64,000 nt of DNA, taken from contig NZ_JAJGNO010000008.1 of assembly GCF_020782235.1 (NCBI RefSeq), positions 62,001 to 126,000 of the forward strand, written 5' to 3'. The notes under the pieces are model-generated. The model was not told where the DNA came from and made no database searches. It was given only the letters and a program-made list of their open reading frames with translations. How positions within the stretch are numbered: position 1 is the stretch's first letter; each line of letters begins with the position of its first letter. Below, in pieces: positions 25,274 through 34,111 of this stretch. The stretch is from Sphingobium naphthae. Lineage in GTDB: Bacteria > Pseudomonadota > Alphaproteobacteria > Sphingomonadales > Sphingomonadaceae. The position numbers and the translations under genes were made by a program.

Positions 25274-26115
25274 GCCGGACCTGTCGCTTTCGGTGTCGTC
25301 TTGTCGAAGCCCCATTCCGACCAGCTGCCGTCGTAAAGGCCGACATGCTGTTGCCCCAGCGATTCAAGACCCGCCAGCAGGATGGCGGCGGTCACGCCGC
25401 TGCCGCAGGTGGTGATGACCGGCCGGTCGACATCGACGCCCGCCTCCTCGAACAGGCGGCGCAACTCCGTCCCCTGCTTCATGCGGTTGTCGGGCAGGAA
25501 CAGGGCGGATGAGGGAAGGTTGCGGCTGCCGGGAATATGGCCCGACGCCATGCCGGGGCGCGGTTCGGCTTCCGCGCCGGTGAAGCGGCCCGCCCCGCGC
25601 GCGTCGACCAGCTGCACCGCGCCGCTATCCAGATTGGCCAGAATGTCGGCCTTGGTGCGGACCTGCGCGCGATCGAGCCGGGCGACGGCGTTGCCGGGCG
25701 GGATCGCCGGCAGGCCGCTGTCCACGGGCCGCCCCTCCGCCAGCCATTTGGGCAAGCCCCCGTCTAGGATCGCGGCGGACGCGCCCAGGCCATAGACGCG
25801 CATCATCCACCATCCGCGCGCCGCGCTGTGGGTCGGACTATTGTCATAGACGATGATCCGGCTGTCCCGATGGACCCCCAGCGCCTGCATCCGCTGCGTC
25901 ATCATCGCGTCGGGGGGCAGCATGCCGGGCGTCGGATCGTCGGGATCGCTGAGGCCGGGCAGGTCCATATAGGCTGCGCCGGGAATATGCGCCGCTTCGA
26001 ACTCCGCGCGCGGATCGCGCGGCGTGCCCGGCAGGAACAGGCTGGCGTCGAGGATGACGAGGTCGGGCGCGCCCAGTTGCTGGCCAAGCCATTCGGTGGA
26101 AACGAAGATCGTCAT
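25270..26115 (-). CDS. sseA: 3-mercaptopyruvate sulfurtransferase (two rhodanese domains)
   Basis: 281 residues with an N-terminal inactive rhodanese domain (about 1-140) and a C-terminal active one. The active-site loop TTCGSGVTA with Cys237 is the mercaptopyruvate type (CGSGVT) rather than the thiosulfate type (CRKGVT). It moves sulfur from 3-mercaptopyruvate to thiols or cyanide. First gene of the sseA-metC-mscS unit. Confidence 0.93.
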   Translation of the reverse strand: MTIFVSTEWLGQQLGAPDLVILDASLFLPGTPRDPRAEFEAAHIPGAAYMDLPGLSDPDDPTPGMLPPDAMMTQRMQALGVHRDSRIIVYDNSPTHSAARGWWMMRVYGLGASAAILDGGLPKWLAEGRPVDSGLPAIPPGNAVARLDRAQVRTKADILANLDSGAVQLVDARGAGRFTGAEAEPRPGMASGHIPGSRNLPSSALFLPDNRMKQGTELRRLFEEAGVDVDRPVITTCGSGVTAAILLAGLESLGQQHVGLYDGSWSEWGFDKTTPKATGPA

Positions 26116-26205
26116 GCGGCTCCTTCAACCCCGGTGATGCGGATGCATTCGAGACCCTGATAGCCGAACCCTGATAGAATGCGGGAACCGGGCTGGAAAG
26201 GGGCG

Positions 26206-27465
26206 TCAGGCCGGCGCCAGCTCCGCCGCCGCGCGCGCGGCCGGGCGGCGATATTGGCGCGGCCCCTGGTCGAGGCGCAGCGGCGCCAGCCGGGCCGTCG
26301 GCGGCTCCTGCTCCTGCCCGACGATGAAGGCGCGGGCGGTGCGGCCCGCCGCCAGCCCGCCGCCCTCCTTCTCGCCATCTTCGGGCTGCCAGCGATAGGC
26401 TGCGTCGAACGCCGCGATCGGGATCAGCAGGCTGCGCTGGCCCATTTCCACCGGCACGATCCTGTCGGGCGCCAGGCGCAACTCGCCGGCCAGATGCAGC
26501 GTTTCGCCCGGCGCGATCGTGACGACGCTGTGCAGCGGCAGCCCGTCCTGGCCGCCAAAAAAGCCCTGGAGCAGCGCCTGCTGCTGCGCGCCGGCATTGC
26601 CGATGATGCCGCGCACCAGCAGATCCTGCGCGGCGCGGCTGCCGCGATTGTGCAGGATCAGGCTGTAGGCGACGGTCACCCCCATCAGCGAATAGCGCGC
26701 CTGGCTGACCACCAGGTCCATGTCGACCCAGGGACGCTCCGCCGCGTCCGGGGCAGCGGCGGCTTCGGGCATGGGCGCAGGCACGGGCGGCGGCGGGGCG
26801 GCGGCCGGCTTGGGAGGCGCGGGCGGCGATGCTGGCGCGGCGGCGGCGGCGGGCTGGGGCGCAACCGCTTGGGTGCGGCGACGGCGCAGCAGCAGCACCG
26901 CCGCGCCGATCCCGACCAGCGCCAGCAGGCCGCCGATCAGCCAGGGCAGGATCGATCCCGCCCCCGCGTCTTCCGCTGAAGGCTGCTCCGCTGGCGGCGC
27001 GGCCGGTGCAGCATTGTCGGCCGGCGCAATCGGCGGCGCGGGGGCTGGCGTTTCGACGGGCGCGCTGTCGTTGGCCGGTGCAGGCGTCTCGTCGGCCTCC
27101 GTCGCTGGCGACGGGGCGGGCGCAGGCGTCGGCGCTGGGCGCTCGGCCGGCGGCTGGGCGCGCTGCGCTTCGGGACGGGGGCGCGCGGGCTGCGCGGGGA
27201 CGGGCCGGGTCGCGACCGGCGGCGGCGTCACGGATGGCGCGACGACCGGCGGCACGACCACGGGCGGTGTGGCGGGCGACGTGGCACGCGGCGTCACCGG
27301 ATCGCGATAGACGTCGAGTTCCGGGCCCTGCCGGTTCGGGTCCGGCGCGGGGCGCGATGGCGGCAGCGAAAAGACGCCCGTGGGCTGTTCCGTTTCCTGC
27401 GCAGAGAGAGGCGCGGCCAGCAGCCATGGCGCGGCGATCAGAAACGGACGAATGCGGGACCCCAT
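26206..27465 (-). CDS. Proline/alanine-rich single-span membrane protein, unknown function
   Basis: 419 residues from the ATG at 27465. A signal peptide (1-22, cleavage after SAQ region), a long Pro/Ala-rich periplasmic linker (about 33-168), one span (171-193, ILPWLIGGLLALVGIGAAVLLL) with RRRR after it, then a second Pro/Ala-rich stretch to about 245 and a compact beta-rich domain (WVDMDLVVSQARYSLMGVTV) with Ser/Asn-rich turns to about 390. No family recognised. It is divergent from queF with 88 bp between starts. Confidence 0.7.
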   Translation of the reverse strand: MGSRIRPFLIAAPWLLAAPLSAQETEQPTGVFSLPPSRPAPDPNRQGPELDVYRDPVTPRATSPATPPVVVPPVVAPSVTPPPVATRPVPAQPARPRPEAQRAQPPAERPAPTPAPAPSPATEADETPAPANDSAPVETPAPAPPIAPADNAAPAAPPAEQPSAEDAGAGSILPWLIGGLLALVGIGAAVLLLRRRRTQAVAPQPAAAAAPASPPAPPKPAAAPPPPVPAPMPEAAAAPDAAERPWVDMDLVVSQARYSLMGVTVAYSLILHNRGSRAAQDLLVRGIIGNAGAQQQALLQGFFGGQDGLPLHSVVTIAPGETLHLAGELRLAPDRIVPVEMGQRSLLIPIAAFDAAYRWQPEDGEKEGGGLAAGRTARAFIVGQEQEPPTARLAPLRLDQGPRQYRRPAARAAAELAPA

Positions 27466-27553
27466 AGTCCAGCCAAGGCACAAGAATGGCTGAACCGCAA
27501 GTGAACAATGCATGGCGATGACATCAGCCGTGCGATCGCGTAGATGCGCGGCC

Positions 27554-28015
27554 ATGACAGACCTTCCCACGACTCCCCTCCACCTGGGCCAGACCAGCGC
27601 CCTGCCCGCTTCGCCGCAGGACGCCGTGCTGGACTATGTCCCCAATCCCCGGCCGGGCAAGCCCTATCTGGTGCGCTTCACCGCGCCCGAATTCACCTCG
27701 CTCTGCCCGGTGACCGGCCAGCCCGACTTCGCGCATCTGGTGATCGACTATGCGCCCGCCGCGACGATCGTCGAATCCAAGTCGCTGAAGCTGTTCCTGG
27801 GCGCGTTCCGCAACCATGCCGGCTTCCACGAGGATTGCACCGTCGGCATCGGCGAGCGCCTGTTCGACGAGATGAAGCCGATCTGGCTGCGCATCGGCGG
27901 CTATTGGTATCCGCGCGGCGGCATTCCGATCGACGTGTTCTGGCAATCGGGCGAGCCGCCGGCGGGGATGTGGCTGCCCGCGCAGGATGTGCCGGGCTAT
28001 CGCGGCCGGGGCTGA
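27554..28015 (+). CDS. queF: NADPH-dependent 7-cyano-7-deazaguanine reductase QueF
   Basis: QueF reduces preQ0 to preQ1 in queuosine tRNA modification. This is the short unimodular type (153 residues). The nucleophile Cys51 in [14 protein letters not shown], Asp58, and the NADPH-binding [10 protein letters not shown] (Glu74) are intact, along with HEDC. No queC/D/E gene is nearby. Confidence 0.96.
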   Translation: MTDLPTTPLHLGQTSALPASPQDAVLDYVPNPRPGKPYLVRFTAPEFTSLCPVTGQPDFAHLVIDYAPAATIVESKSLKLFLGAFRNHAGFHEDCTVGIGERLFDEMKPIWLRIGGYWYPRGGIPIDVFWQSGEPPAGMWLPAQDVPGYRGRG

Positions 28016-28181
28016 TCGGCCGCCCCCGATTGTTTGACAAACGGGCAACAGACTTCGACCAACGACATTGCCGGGCGGCCTCATCGCTTGACCGATGCGA
28101 CGAAACGGTTGATCCCGCGTTGATCGGGCGCGAGACAGGATCTCATGCCGCCCTTCAAGACGTGTCGGAGTCTGCCATCCC

Positions 28182-30833
28182 ATGAGCTTTGCCAAAATCC
28201 TGCCGCTGCTGATCGCGGCCGCCCCGGTCGCATTGGCCACCCCCGCGCTGGCGCAGAGCGCCGCCCCCACCGGTCCCGCCGCCGGCATCACGACGCAGCT
28301 GCCGCGCGGCGCTGCGCCCAGCCATTATGCGATCGAGGTGACACCCGACGCGGCGAACCTGCGCTTCACGGGCAACACCGTCATCGACGTGACCGTCAGC
28401 CAGACCATGCCGGCGCTGGTGCTGAACGCCGCCGACCTCAGCATCGGCGCAGTGACGCTCACGCCCGCCAATGGCAAGGCGATGAAGGGCGCAGCGAAGG
28501 TCGATGCCGATGCGCAGACCGTGACGCTGGATTTCGGCAAGCCGCTGGCGCCGGGCAATTACCGCCTGGCCATCGCCTATGCCGGCGTCATCAATCAGCA
28601 GGCAAACGGCCTGTTCGCGCTCGACTACACCAATAATGAAGGTCAGGCGAAGCGCGCGCTGTTCACCCAGTTCGAAGCGCCCGACGCGCGGCGCTTCGTG
28701 CCGAGCTGGGACGAGCCAAGCTACAAGGCGACGTTCGACCTGACCGCCATCGTGCCGACCGGCGAACTGGCCGTCAGCAACATGCCGGTCAAATCGACAG
28801 CGGACATGGGCGGCGGCAAGACGCGCGTGTCGTTCGGCACCAGCCCCAAAATGTCCACCTATCTGCTCTTCTTCGGCCTGGGCGAACTGGAGCGGGCCAC
28901 CAAGATGGCGGGCCAGACCGAAGTCGGCGTGATCACCGGCAAGGGCAATAGCGGCAAGGCGCAGCTGGCGCTCGACGCCTCGGCGAACATCCTGCCCTAT
29001 TTCAACGAGTATTTCGGCGTCCCCTTCCCCCTGCCCAAGCTCGACAATGTCGCCGGGCCGGGCCAGAGCCAGTTTTTCAGCGCGATGGAAAATTGGGGCG
29101 CGATCTTCACCTTCGAACGCGCGCTGCTGGTCGACCCGCGCTTCACGTCGGAAAGCACCAAGCGCCGCATCTACGAAACGGTCGCGCATGAAATGGCGCA
29201 CCAGTGGTTCGGCGACCTGGTCACCATGGCCTGGTGGGACGATCTGTGGCTGAACGAAGGCTTCGCCAGCTGGATGGCGACCAAGGTCACCGACAAGCTG
29301 CAGCCCGAATGGGAAATGCTGCTGACCCGCGTCGATGGACGCGAAGCGGCGATGAGCCTGGATTCGCTGTCCACCACGCATCCCGTCGTCCAGAAGATCA
29401 CCACCGTGGATCAGGTGAACCAGGCGTTCGACGCCATCACCTATCAGAAGGGCGAGGCGGTCATCACCATGCTGGAAGGCTTCGCCGGCGAGGATGTGTG
29501 GCGCAACGGCATTCGCAGCTATATGAAGGCCCATGCCTATGGCAATACGGTGACCGACGACCTGTGGAAGGCGGTCGAGGGCGCGGGCGCCAAGGGGCTG
29601 GTCGCGATCGCGCATGATTTCACCAGCAAGCCGGGCATTCCGCTGGTCAAGGTGGAAAGCGCCCAGTGCCAGGGCGGCAGCACGCTGCTGACGCTGAGCC
29701 AGGGCGAATATAGCCGCGACAACAAGGACAAGGCGCCGCTCAGCTGGAACGTGCCGGTGATGGCGCAGACGATCGGCGGCGCGCCGCAGCGGCTGATCCT
29801 GCAGGGCAAGGGGCAGATGACGCTGCCGGGCTGCGGCGCCTATGTGATCAATGCCGGCCAGACCGGCTATTATCGCTCGCTCTATCCCGCCGCCAACGTG
29901 GAAGCGCTGGCCAAGGGCTTCACCCGGCTGTCCAGCATCGACCAGACCGGCCTGCTCGCCGACAATTACCAACTGGGACTGGGCGGCTATCAGCCGATCG
30001 GCCTGGCGCTCGACCTGATCGATGCGGTGCCGGCGAACGCCAGCCCCGCCGTGCTGGCCGAAGTGCCCGGCTATCTGGGCAGCGCCTATGACATGCTGGA
30101 AGGCGACGCCGCCGCGCAGGCGCGCGTCGGCGCCTATGCCACCGCCAAGCTGGGTCCGGTGCTGAGCCGCATCGGCTTCGACGCCAAGGCCGGCGAAGGG
30201 CCGCAGGTGCCGGTGCTGCGCTCCGCGCTGGTGTCGACGCTGGGCGACATGGGCGACAAGGCGGTGGTGGCGGAAGCCAATCGCCGCTTCGCCGCGCTGG
30301 AGAGCGATCCGGCCGCGCTGGATGGTCCGCTGCGCAACGTGTGGCTGGGCATCATCGCCAAGAATGCCGACCAGGCGACCTGGGACAAGCTGCGCATGAT
30401 GGCGAAGGGCGCCAAGACCGATCTGGAAAAGAGCACGCTCTATGCGCTGCTGGGCGGCGCGCGCGATCAGAAGCTGGGGGCGCAGGCGCTCGACCTGGCG
30501 CTGACCGACGAGCCAGGCAAGACCACCAGCGCCGCGATCATCGGCCAGGTCGGCTATGAGCATCCGATGCTGGCGGTCGATTATGTGCTGGCTCATCGCG
30601 CGCAATATGAGGCGCTGATCGACGTGTCGGCGCGCAGCCAGGCGCTTGCCCGCCTGGGCGGCGGATCGGCCGACCCGGCCATGGCGGCCAAGCTCGACGC
30701 CTATGCCACTCAATATCTGACGCCCGAATCGCGCAAGGTCGTCGACCGCGCCATCGCCGCGATCAAGACGCGAGTGGAGACGCGCCAGCGGCTCAAGGCG
30801 CCGCTCGCCGCCTGGTTCGCGGCGCAGAAATAA
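28182..30833 (+). CDS. M1 family metallo-aminopeptidase, exported
   Basis: 883 residues with a signal peptide (1-25, ending ALAQ), so it acts in the periplasm or outside. Zinc site HEMAHQWFGD (His336, Glu337, His340) with the third ligand Glu in NEGFASW about 19 residues on; the exopeptidase motif reads SAMENWG instead of the usual GAMEN. The ERAP1-type C-terminal helical domain follows. It removes N-terminal residues from peptides. Converges with ggt across a shared terminator. Confidence 0.93.
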   Translation: MSFAKILPLLIAAAPVALATPALAQSAAPTGPAAGITTQLPRGAAPSHYAIEVTPDAANLRFTGNTVIDVTVSQTMPALVLNAADLSIGAVTLTPANGKAMKGAAKVDADAQTVTLDFGKPLAPGNYRLAIAYAGVINQQANGLFALDYTNNEGQAKRALFTQFEAPDARRFVPSWDEPSYKATFDLTAIVPTGELAVSNMPVKSTADMGGGKTRVSFGTSPKMSTYLLFFGLGELERATKMAGQTEVGVITGKGNSGKAQLALDASANILPYFNEYFGVPFPLPKLDNVAGPGQSQFFSAMENWGAIFTFERALLVDPRFTSESTKRRIYETVAHEMAHQWFGDLVTMAWWDDLWLNEGFASWMATKVTDKLQPEWEMLLTRVDGREAAMSLDSLSTTHPVVQKITTVDQVNQAFDAITYQKGEAVITMLEGFAGEDVWRNGIRSYMKAHAYGNTVTDDLWKAVEGAGAKGLVAIAHDFTSKPGIPLVKVESAQCQGGSTLLTLSQGEYSRDNKDKAPLSWNVPVMAQTIGGAPQRLILQGKGQMTLPGCGAYVINAGQTGYYRSLYPAANVEALAKGFTRLSSIDQTGLLADNYQLGLGGYQPIGLALDLIDAVPANASPAVLAEVPGYLGSAYDMLEGDAAAQARVGAYATAKLGPVLSRIGFDAKAGEGPQVPVLRSALVSTLGDMGDKAVVAEANRRFAALESDPAALDGPLRNVWLGIIAKNADQATWDKLRMMAKGAKTDLEKSTLYALLGGARDQKLGAQALDLALTDEPGKTTSAAIIGQVGYEHPMLAVDYVLAHRAQYEALIDVSARSQALARLGGGSADPAMAAKLDAYATQYLTPESRKVVDRAIAAIKTRVETRQRLKAPLAAWFAAQK

Positions 30834-30842
30834 GGAAAAGCA

Positions 30843-30876
30843 AAGGGCGGCCCAGAGACGGGCCGCCCTTCTTCTA
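30843..30876. terminator. Bidirectional terminator between aminopeptidase and ggt
   Basis: AAGGGCGGCCC (30843-30853) pairs perfectly with GGGCCGCCCTT (30860-30870) around a 6-base loop, followed by CTTCT on the plus strand; on the minus strand the stem is followed by TGCTTTT. It lies between two convergent genes. Confidence 0.8.
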
Positions 30877-30928
30877 TCCTGCCGCTGCTGACCCGCGCGA
30901 CGGCGGAAGGCGGGAAGGCCCCTGCCCG

Positions 30929-32638
30929 CTATTCCTGCAGCGATACGCCGGGGCTGCGCGGATCGGCGGCGCCGACCCAATGGCCATCGGCCGTCCGCTC
31001 GGCGGCATTGGCCTTGAGGCCCAGCGGGCTGAGCGTCACATGATGGCCGAGCCTTTCGAGCGGCGCCTTCATCGCCTCCAGCGCCGTGCCCTGCTCCAGC
31101 ACCAGCCCGTCCTTGTTGTAATAGATGAGGCCGTGCGCGATCGATTCCTGGGCAGACAGGCCCCAGTCGAAATGCGCTATCAGCGCCTTGGCCACCTGCA
31201 TGATGATCGTGCGCCCGCCGGCCGCGCCGACGGTGAAGATCGGCGTGCCTTTGTCGTCATAGACGATGGTCGGCGACATGGAGGAGAGCGGGCGCTTGCC
31301 CGGCTCTACCCGGTTGGCGACGGGCTTGCCGTCCTTTTCCGGGGCGAAGCTGAAATCGGTCAGTTCATTGTTGAGGATCACGCCATTGGCGACCAGCTGG
31401 CTGCCGAAGAAGCTTTCGATGGTGGAGGTCCAGCTGGCGACGTCGCCATTCCGGTCGACCGCGACGAAGTGGCTGGTGCCCACTTCAGGCTGCGGCCCTG
31501 CTGCGGTGCGCGGCTGCGCGCCGGGCGGCGTGCCGGGCTCATAGGCGCGCAAGGAGCGGTCCAGCCGAATCATCGCCGATCGCCGCTTGAGATAGGCGGG
31601 GTCGATCATGCCGGAGACCGGCACCGACACGAAATCGGGATCGCCCAGCCAGGTATCGCGATCGGCATAGGCGAGCTGCATCGCTTCGCCGATCACATGC
31701 CAGCTGCGCGGATCATCCCTGCCCCACTGGCCGAGCGGAAAGCGCTCGACCATGCCCAATATCTCCAGCACGGTGACGCCGCCGGCGGAGGCCGGGCCCA
31801 TGCCGCAGATGGTATAGGCGCGATATTTGCCGCAGACAGGCTTGCGCGCCTTCGCTTCATAGCCGGCCAGGTCCGCGATCGTCATCGGGACCGGGTTCCT
31901 CGGCGCATCGGTGACCGCCTTCGCGATCGCCTGGGCATTGTCGCCATGGTAGAAGGCATCCGGCCCCTCCGCCGCGATCCGCTTGTAGAGCGCGGCGAGC
32001 GGCGGGTTCTTGAGCAGGGTGCCGACCGGCGGCGGCGCGCCATCGACCCAGAAATAGGATTGGATTTCCGGAAAATCTTTCCAGATGTCCTTCAGCCGAT
32101 CAAGCGCGGTGGCGGTTCGCTCGCCGAGGTCATAGCCATCCTCCGCCAACTTTATCGCCGGCTGGAACAGGTCGGCCCAGGGCAGATTGCCCCATTTGCG
32201 GTGCGCGTCCCAGGCAAGGCGCAGATTGCCCGGCACGCCGACCGAATAGCCCCCCGGCCAGGCCTGGACGAAGGGCAGCGGCTTGCCGTCGGGGCCAAGG
32301 AAGCGATCGGGGCGTGCCGCCGCCGGCGCCGTCTCGCGCCCGTCGATCGATTCGAGCAGACCGGTGTCGCCATCATGATGCATCAGGAAGCCGCCGCCGC
32401 CGATGCCGCTATTGTGCGGCTCGACCACGCCCAGCGTCAGCATCATCGCGATCGCCGCGTCGGTGGCGCTGCCGCCCTTGCGCAATATCTCCTGCCCCGC
32501 CTGCGCCGCGCGCGGATCGGCGGCCGAGACGGTGGCGTTGAGCGCAACCGGCGTGCGCGCCAGCAGCGGCGCGGGCGCAAGGGCAGTGGTGGCAAGGAGG
32601 GCGAGCGGGGCCAGGGCGGCCGACAGGCGGAACGTCAT
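30929..32638 (-). CDS. ggt: Gamma-glutamyltransferase
   Basis: GGT hydrolyses or transfers the gamma-glutamyl group of glutathione in the periplasm. The 569-residue precursor has a signal peptide (MTFRLSAALAPLALLATTALA...) and self-cleaves before the nucleophile Thr388 in VGTSHFVAVD. GGGGFLMHHDG, the substrate Arg motif DGRETAP, and VGAAGGRTI are typical. The start at 32638 places the signal peptide correctly. Confidence 0.94.
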   Translation of the reverse strand: MTFRLSAALAPLALLATTALAPAPLLARTPVALNATVSAADPRAAQAGQEILRKGGSATDAAIAMMLTLGVVEPHNSGIGGGGFLMHHDGDTGLLESIDGRETAPAAARPDRFLGPDGKPLPFVQAWPGGYSVGVPGNLRLAWDAHRKWGNLPWADLFQPAIKLAEDGYDLGERTATALDRLKDIWKDFPEIQSYFWVDGAPPPVGTLLKNPPLAALYKRIAAEGPDAFYHGDNAQAIAKAVTDAPRNPVPMTIADLAGYEAKARKPVCGKYRAYTICGMGPASAGGVTVLEILGMVERFPLGQWGRDDPRSWHVIGEAMQLAYADRDTWLGDPDFVSVPVSGMIDPAYLKRRSAMIRLDRSLRAYEPGTPPGAQPRTAAGPQPEVGTSHFVAVDRNGDVASWTSTIESFFGSQLVANGVILNNELTDFSFAPEKDGKPVANRVEPGKRPLSSMSPTIVYDDKGTPIFTVGAAGGRTIIMQVAKALIAHFDWGLSAQESIAHGLIYYNKDGLVLEQGTALEAMKAPLERLGHHVTLSPLGLKANAAERTADGHWVGAADPRSPGVSLQE

Positions 32639-32710
32639 GGCCCGTACCCTAGGCGTTGCGGGGCGGGCCGCAACCCTTTCGATCAGCATCATCATGTCCC
32701 ACAGGACGGA

Positions 32711-33763
32711 TCAGCCGTCGCTTCCCACCAGTTCCGCGATAGTGCGCACGCCATCGCGCGTCATCAGCGCCTTCAGCCCGGCATTGATGCGCCGCGCCAG
32801 CCAGGGGCCTTCATAGACCAGCGCGCTGTAGAGCTGCACCAGCGACGCGCCGGCCCGGATACGCGCATAGGCCTGCTGCGGGGTCGCGATGCCGCCCACC
32901 CCGATCAGCGGAACCCGCGCCCCCAGCAGCCGGCGGAAATCGCGCAGCCGCGCCAGCGACAGGTCCGTCAGCGGCGCGCCCGACAGGCCGCCAGCCTCCG
33001 CCGCATGCGCCGAACGCAGCGCCGGGCGGCTGATGGTGGTGTTGGACACGATCAGCGCGTCGACCCGGTGGTCGATGCAGGCGGCGGCGATATCCTCCAC
33101 ATCGGCGGGGTCGAGATCGGGCGCGACTTTGAGGAAGATGGGCGTCGGGTCCGCGCCGCGCGCCGCCATCACCGCGCCCAGCAAGTCGTCGAGCGCAGCC
33201 CGGCCCTGCAGCGCGCGCAGCCCGGGCGTGTTGGGCGAGGAGATGTTGACCGTCAGATAATCCGCCAGCGGCGCCATGCAGGTGACGCCGGTGACATAAT
33301 CGGCGATGCCGCGCCCGGCGGCGGTCGCATCCTTGTTCGCGCCGATATTGATGCCGATCACCGGACCTTCGCCCTTGGGCCGGCGGTAGCGCGCGATCCG
33401 GTCGGCCGCCGCGCCCTGCCCGCCATTGTTGAAACCGAAGCGGTTGATGACGGCGCGATCCTCGACGAGGCGGAACAGGCGCGGCTGCGGATTGCCGGGC
33501 TGCGCCAGCGGCGTCAGCGTGCCGAGTTCGGCGAAGCCGAAGCCCAGCCCGTGCATCTTGTGCGCGACTCGCCCATCCTTGTCATAGCCGGCCGCCAAGC
33601 CGACGGGATTGGGGAAGTCGATCCCCGCGACGCGCGTGCAAAGCATCGGGTCCGGCCGGATCGCTCGCGCGGTGGGCATCATCCGCAGCGCGGCTATCGA
33701 CAGATTATGCGCGCGTTCGGCATCAAGCGCGAACAGCAGGGGGCGGATCAGGCGGTAGGACAT
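32711..33763 (-). CDS. pyrD: Dihydroorotate dehydrogenase (quinone), class 2
   Basis: The 350-residue FMN enzyme oxidises dihydroorotate to orotate with ubiquinone in pyrimidine synthesis. The N-terminal helices (MSYRLIRPLLFALDAERAH) are the class 2 membrane-docking extension. FMN and substrate motifs include NPVGLAAGYDKDG, NRFGFNNGG, VNISSPNTPGLR and LIVSNTT; GGLSG and GVGGI complete the barrel. Minus strand, stop 72 bp left of the ggt start. Confidence 0.95.
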   Translation of the reverse strand: MSYRLIRPLLFALDAERAHNLSIAALRMMPTARAIRPDPMLCTRVAGIDFPNPVGLAAGYDKDGRVAHKMHGLGFGFAELGTLTPLAQPGNPQPRLFRLVEDRAVINRFGFNNGGQGAAADRIARYRRPKGEGPVIGINIGANKDATAAGRGIADYVTGVTCMAPLADYLTVNISSPNTPGLRALQGRAALDDLLGAVMAARGADPTPIFLKVAPDLDPADVEDIAAACIDHRVDALIVSNTTISRPALRSAHAAEAGGLSGAPLTDLSLARLRDFRRLLGARVPLIGVGGIATPQQAYARIRAGASLVQLYSALVYEGPWLARRINAGLKALMTRDGVRTIAELVGSDG

Positions 33764-33869
33764 GGCGCGCGCTATGCCAGCAGCGCCCGGTCGCGTCGAG
33801 TCACTGTGGCTCATGCGCCACAGGCCCCCGACAGCGTCATATTATGACAGGAAACGTCATCAATGAGAC

Positions 33870-34017
33870 CGTTTCGGACGGAAAAATGTCCGTTCCATCC
33901 AATAAACTTTCAATGATTCGGGCGTAAAGCGCTCTTGCGACCCGAAGGCTCCAAGGCCGCTTGGCCGACGAGACCTTTTCCTGACCCGGTGGTGCAAACC
34001 ACCGGGTCATTTTTTTG
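33870..34017 (+). ncRNA. Candidate small RNA upstream of an orphan terminator
   Basis: The 3' end is a textbook rho-independent terminator (33983-34017). Upstream sequence folds locally: CGGAC...GTCCG (about 33875-33892) and CCAAG-gccg-CTTGG (33951-33964). No convincing open frame with a ribosome site lies before the terminator, and the gene to the left runs the other way. The 5' end is a guess, since no clear promoter is visible. Not matched to a known RNA family. Confidence 0.42.
33983..34017 (+). terminator. Strong rho-independent terminator without an upstream gene
   Basis: GACCCGGTGGT (33983-33993) pairs perfectly with ACCACCGGGTC (33998-34008) around GCAA, followed by A and seven T. 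There is no U-run on the other strand, so it works left to right. The only upstream gene, pyrD, is transcribed away from it. Confidence 0.88.
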
Positions 34018-34111
34018 CCTGGCGCCATTCGACTGTCGAAAATGCAACAGGCCGCGCCATGGCGCTTGCCTCCTGCGACGGTTGGCGCATATTTGGCGTT
34101 GGGGTGAAAAT

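Larger units (their letters stand above)
33764..34111. other. 348-bp intergenic region with an orphan terminator
   Basis: Between the divergent pyrD and AraC-type gene lies a strong plus-strand terminator that ends no protein gene, plus several small hairpins and a GTCAT-att-ATGAC inverted repeat (33837-33849) near pyrD. See the candidate small RNA entry. Confidence 0.6.

Noticed and set aside
28155..30980. A 941-codon minus-strand open frame opposite the M1 aminopeptidase
   Set aside because: Same kind of GC shadow; the plus-strand frame has the complete zinc-site motifs.
30980..33847. A 955-codon plus-strand open frame opposite ggt and pyrD
   Set aside because: It covers two genes with strong family signatures on the minus strand and has no motif of its own.
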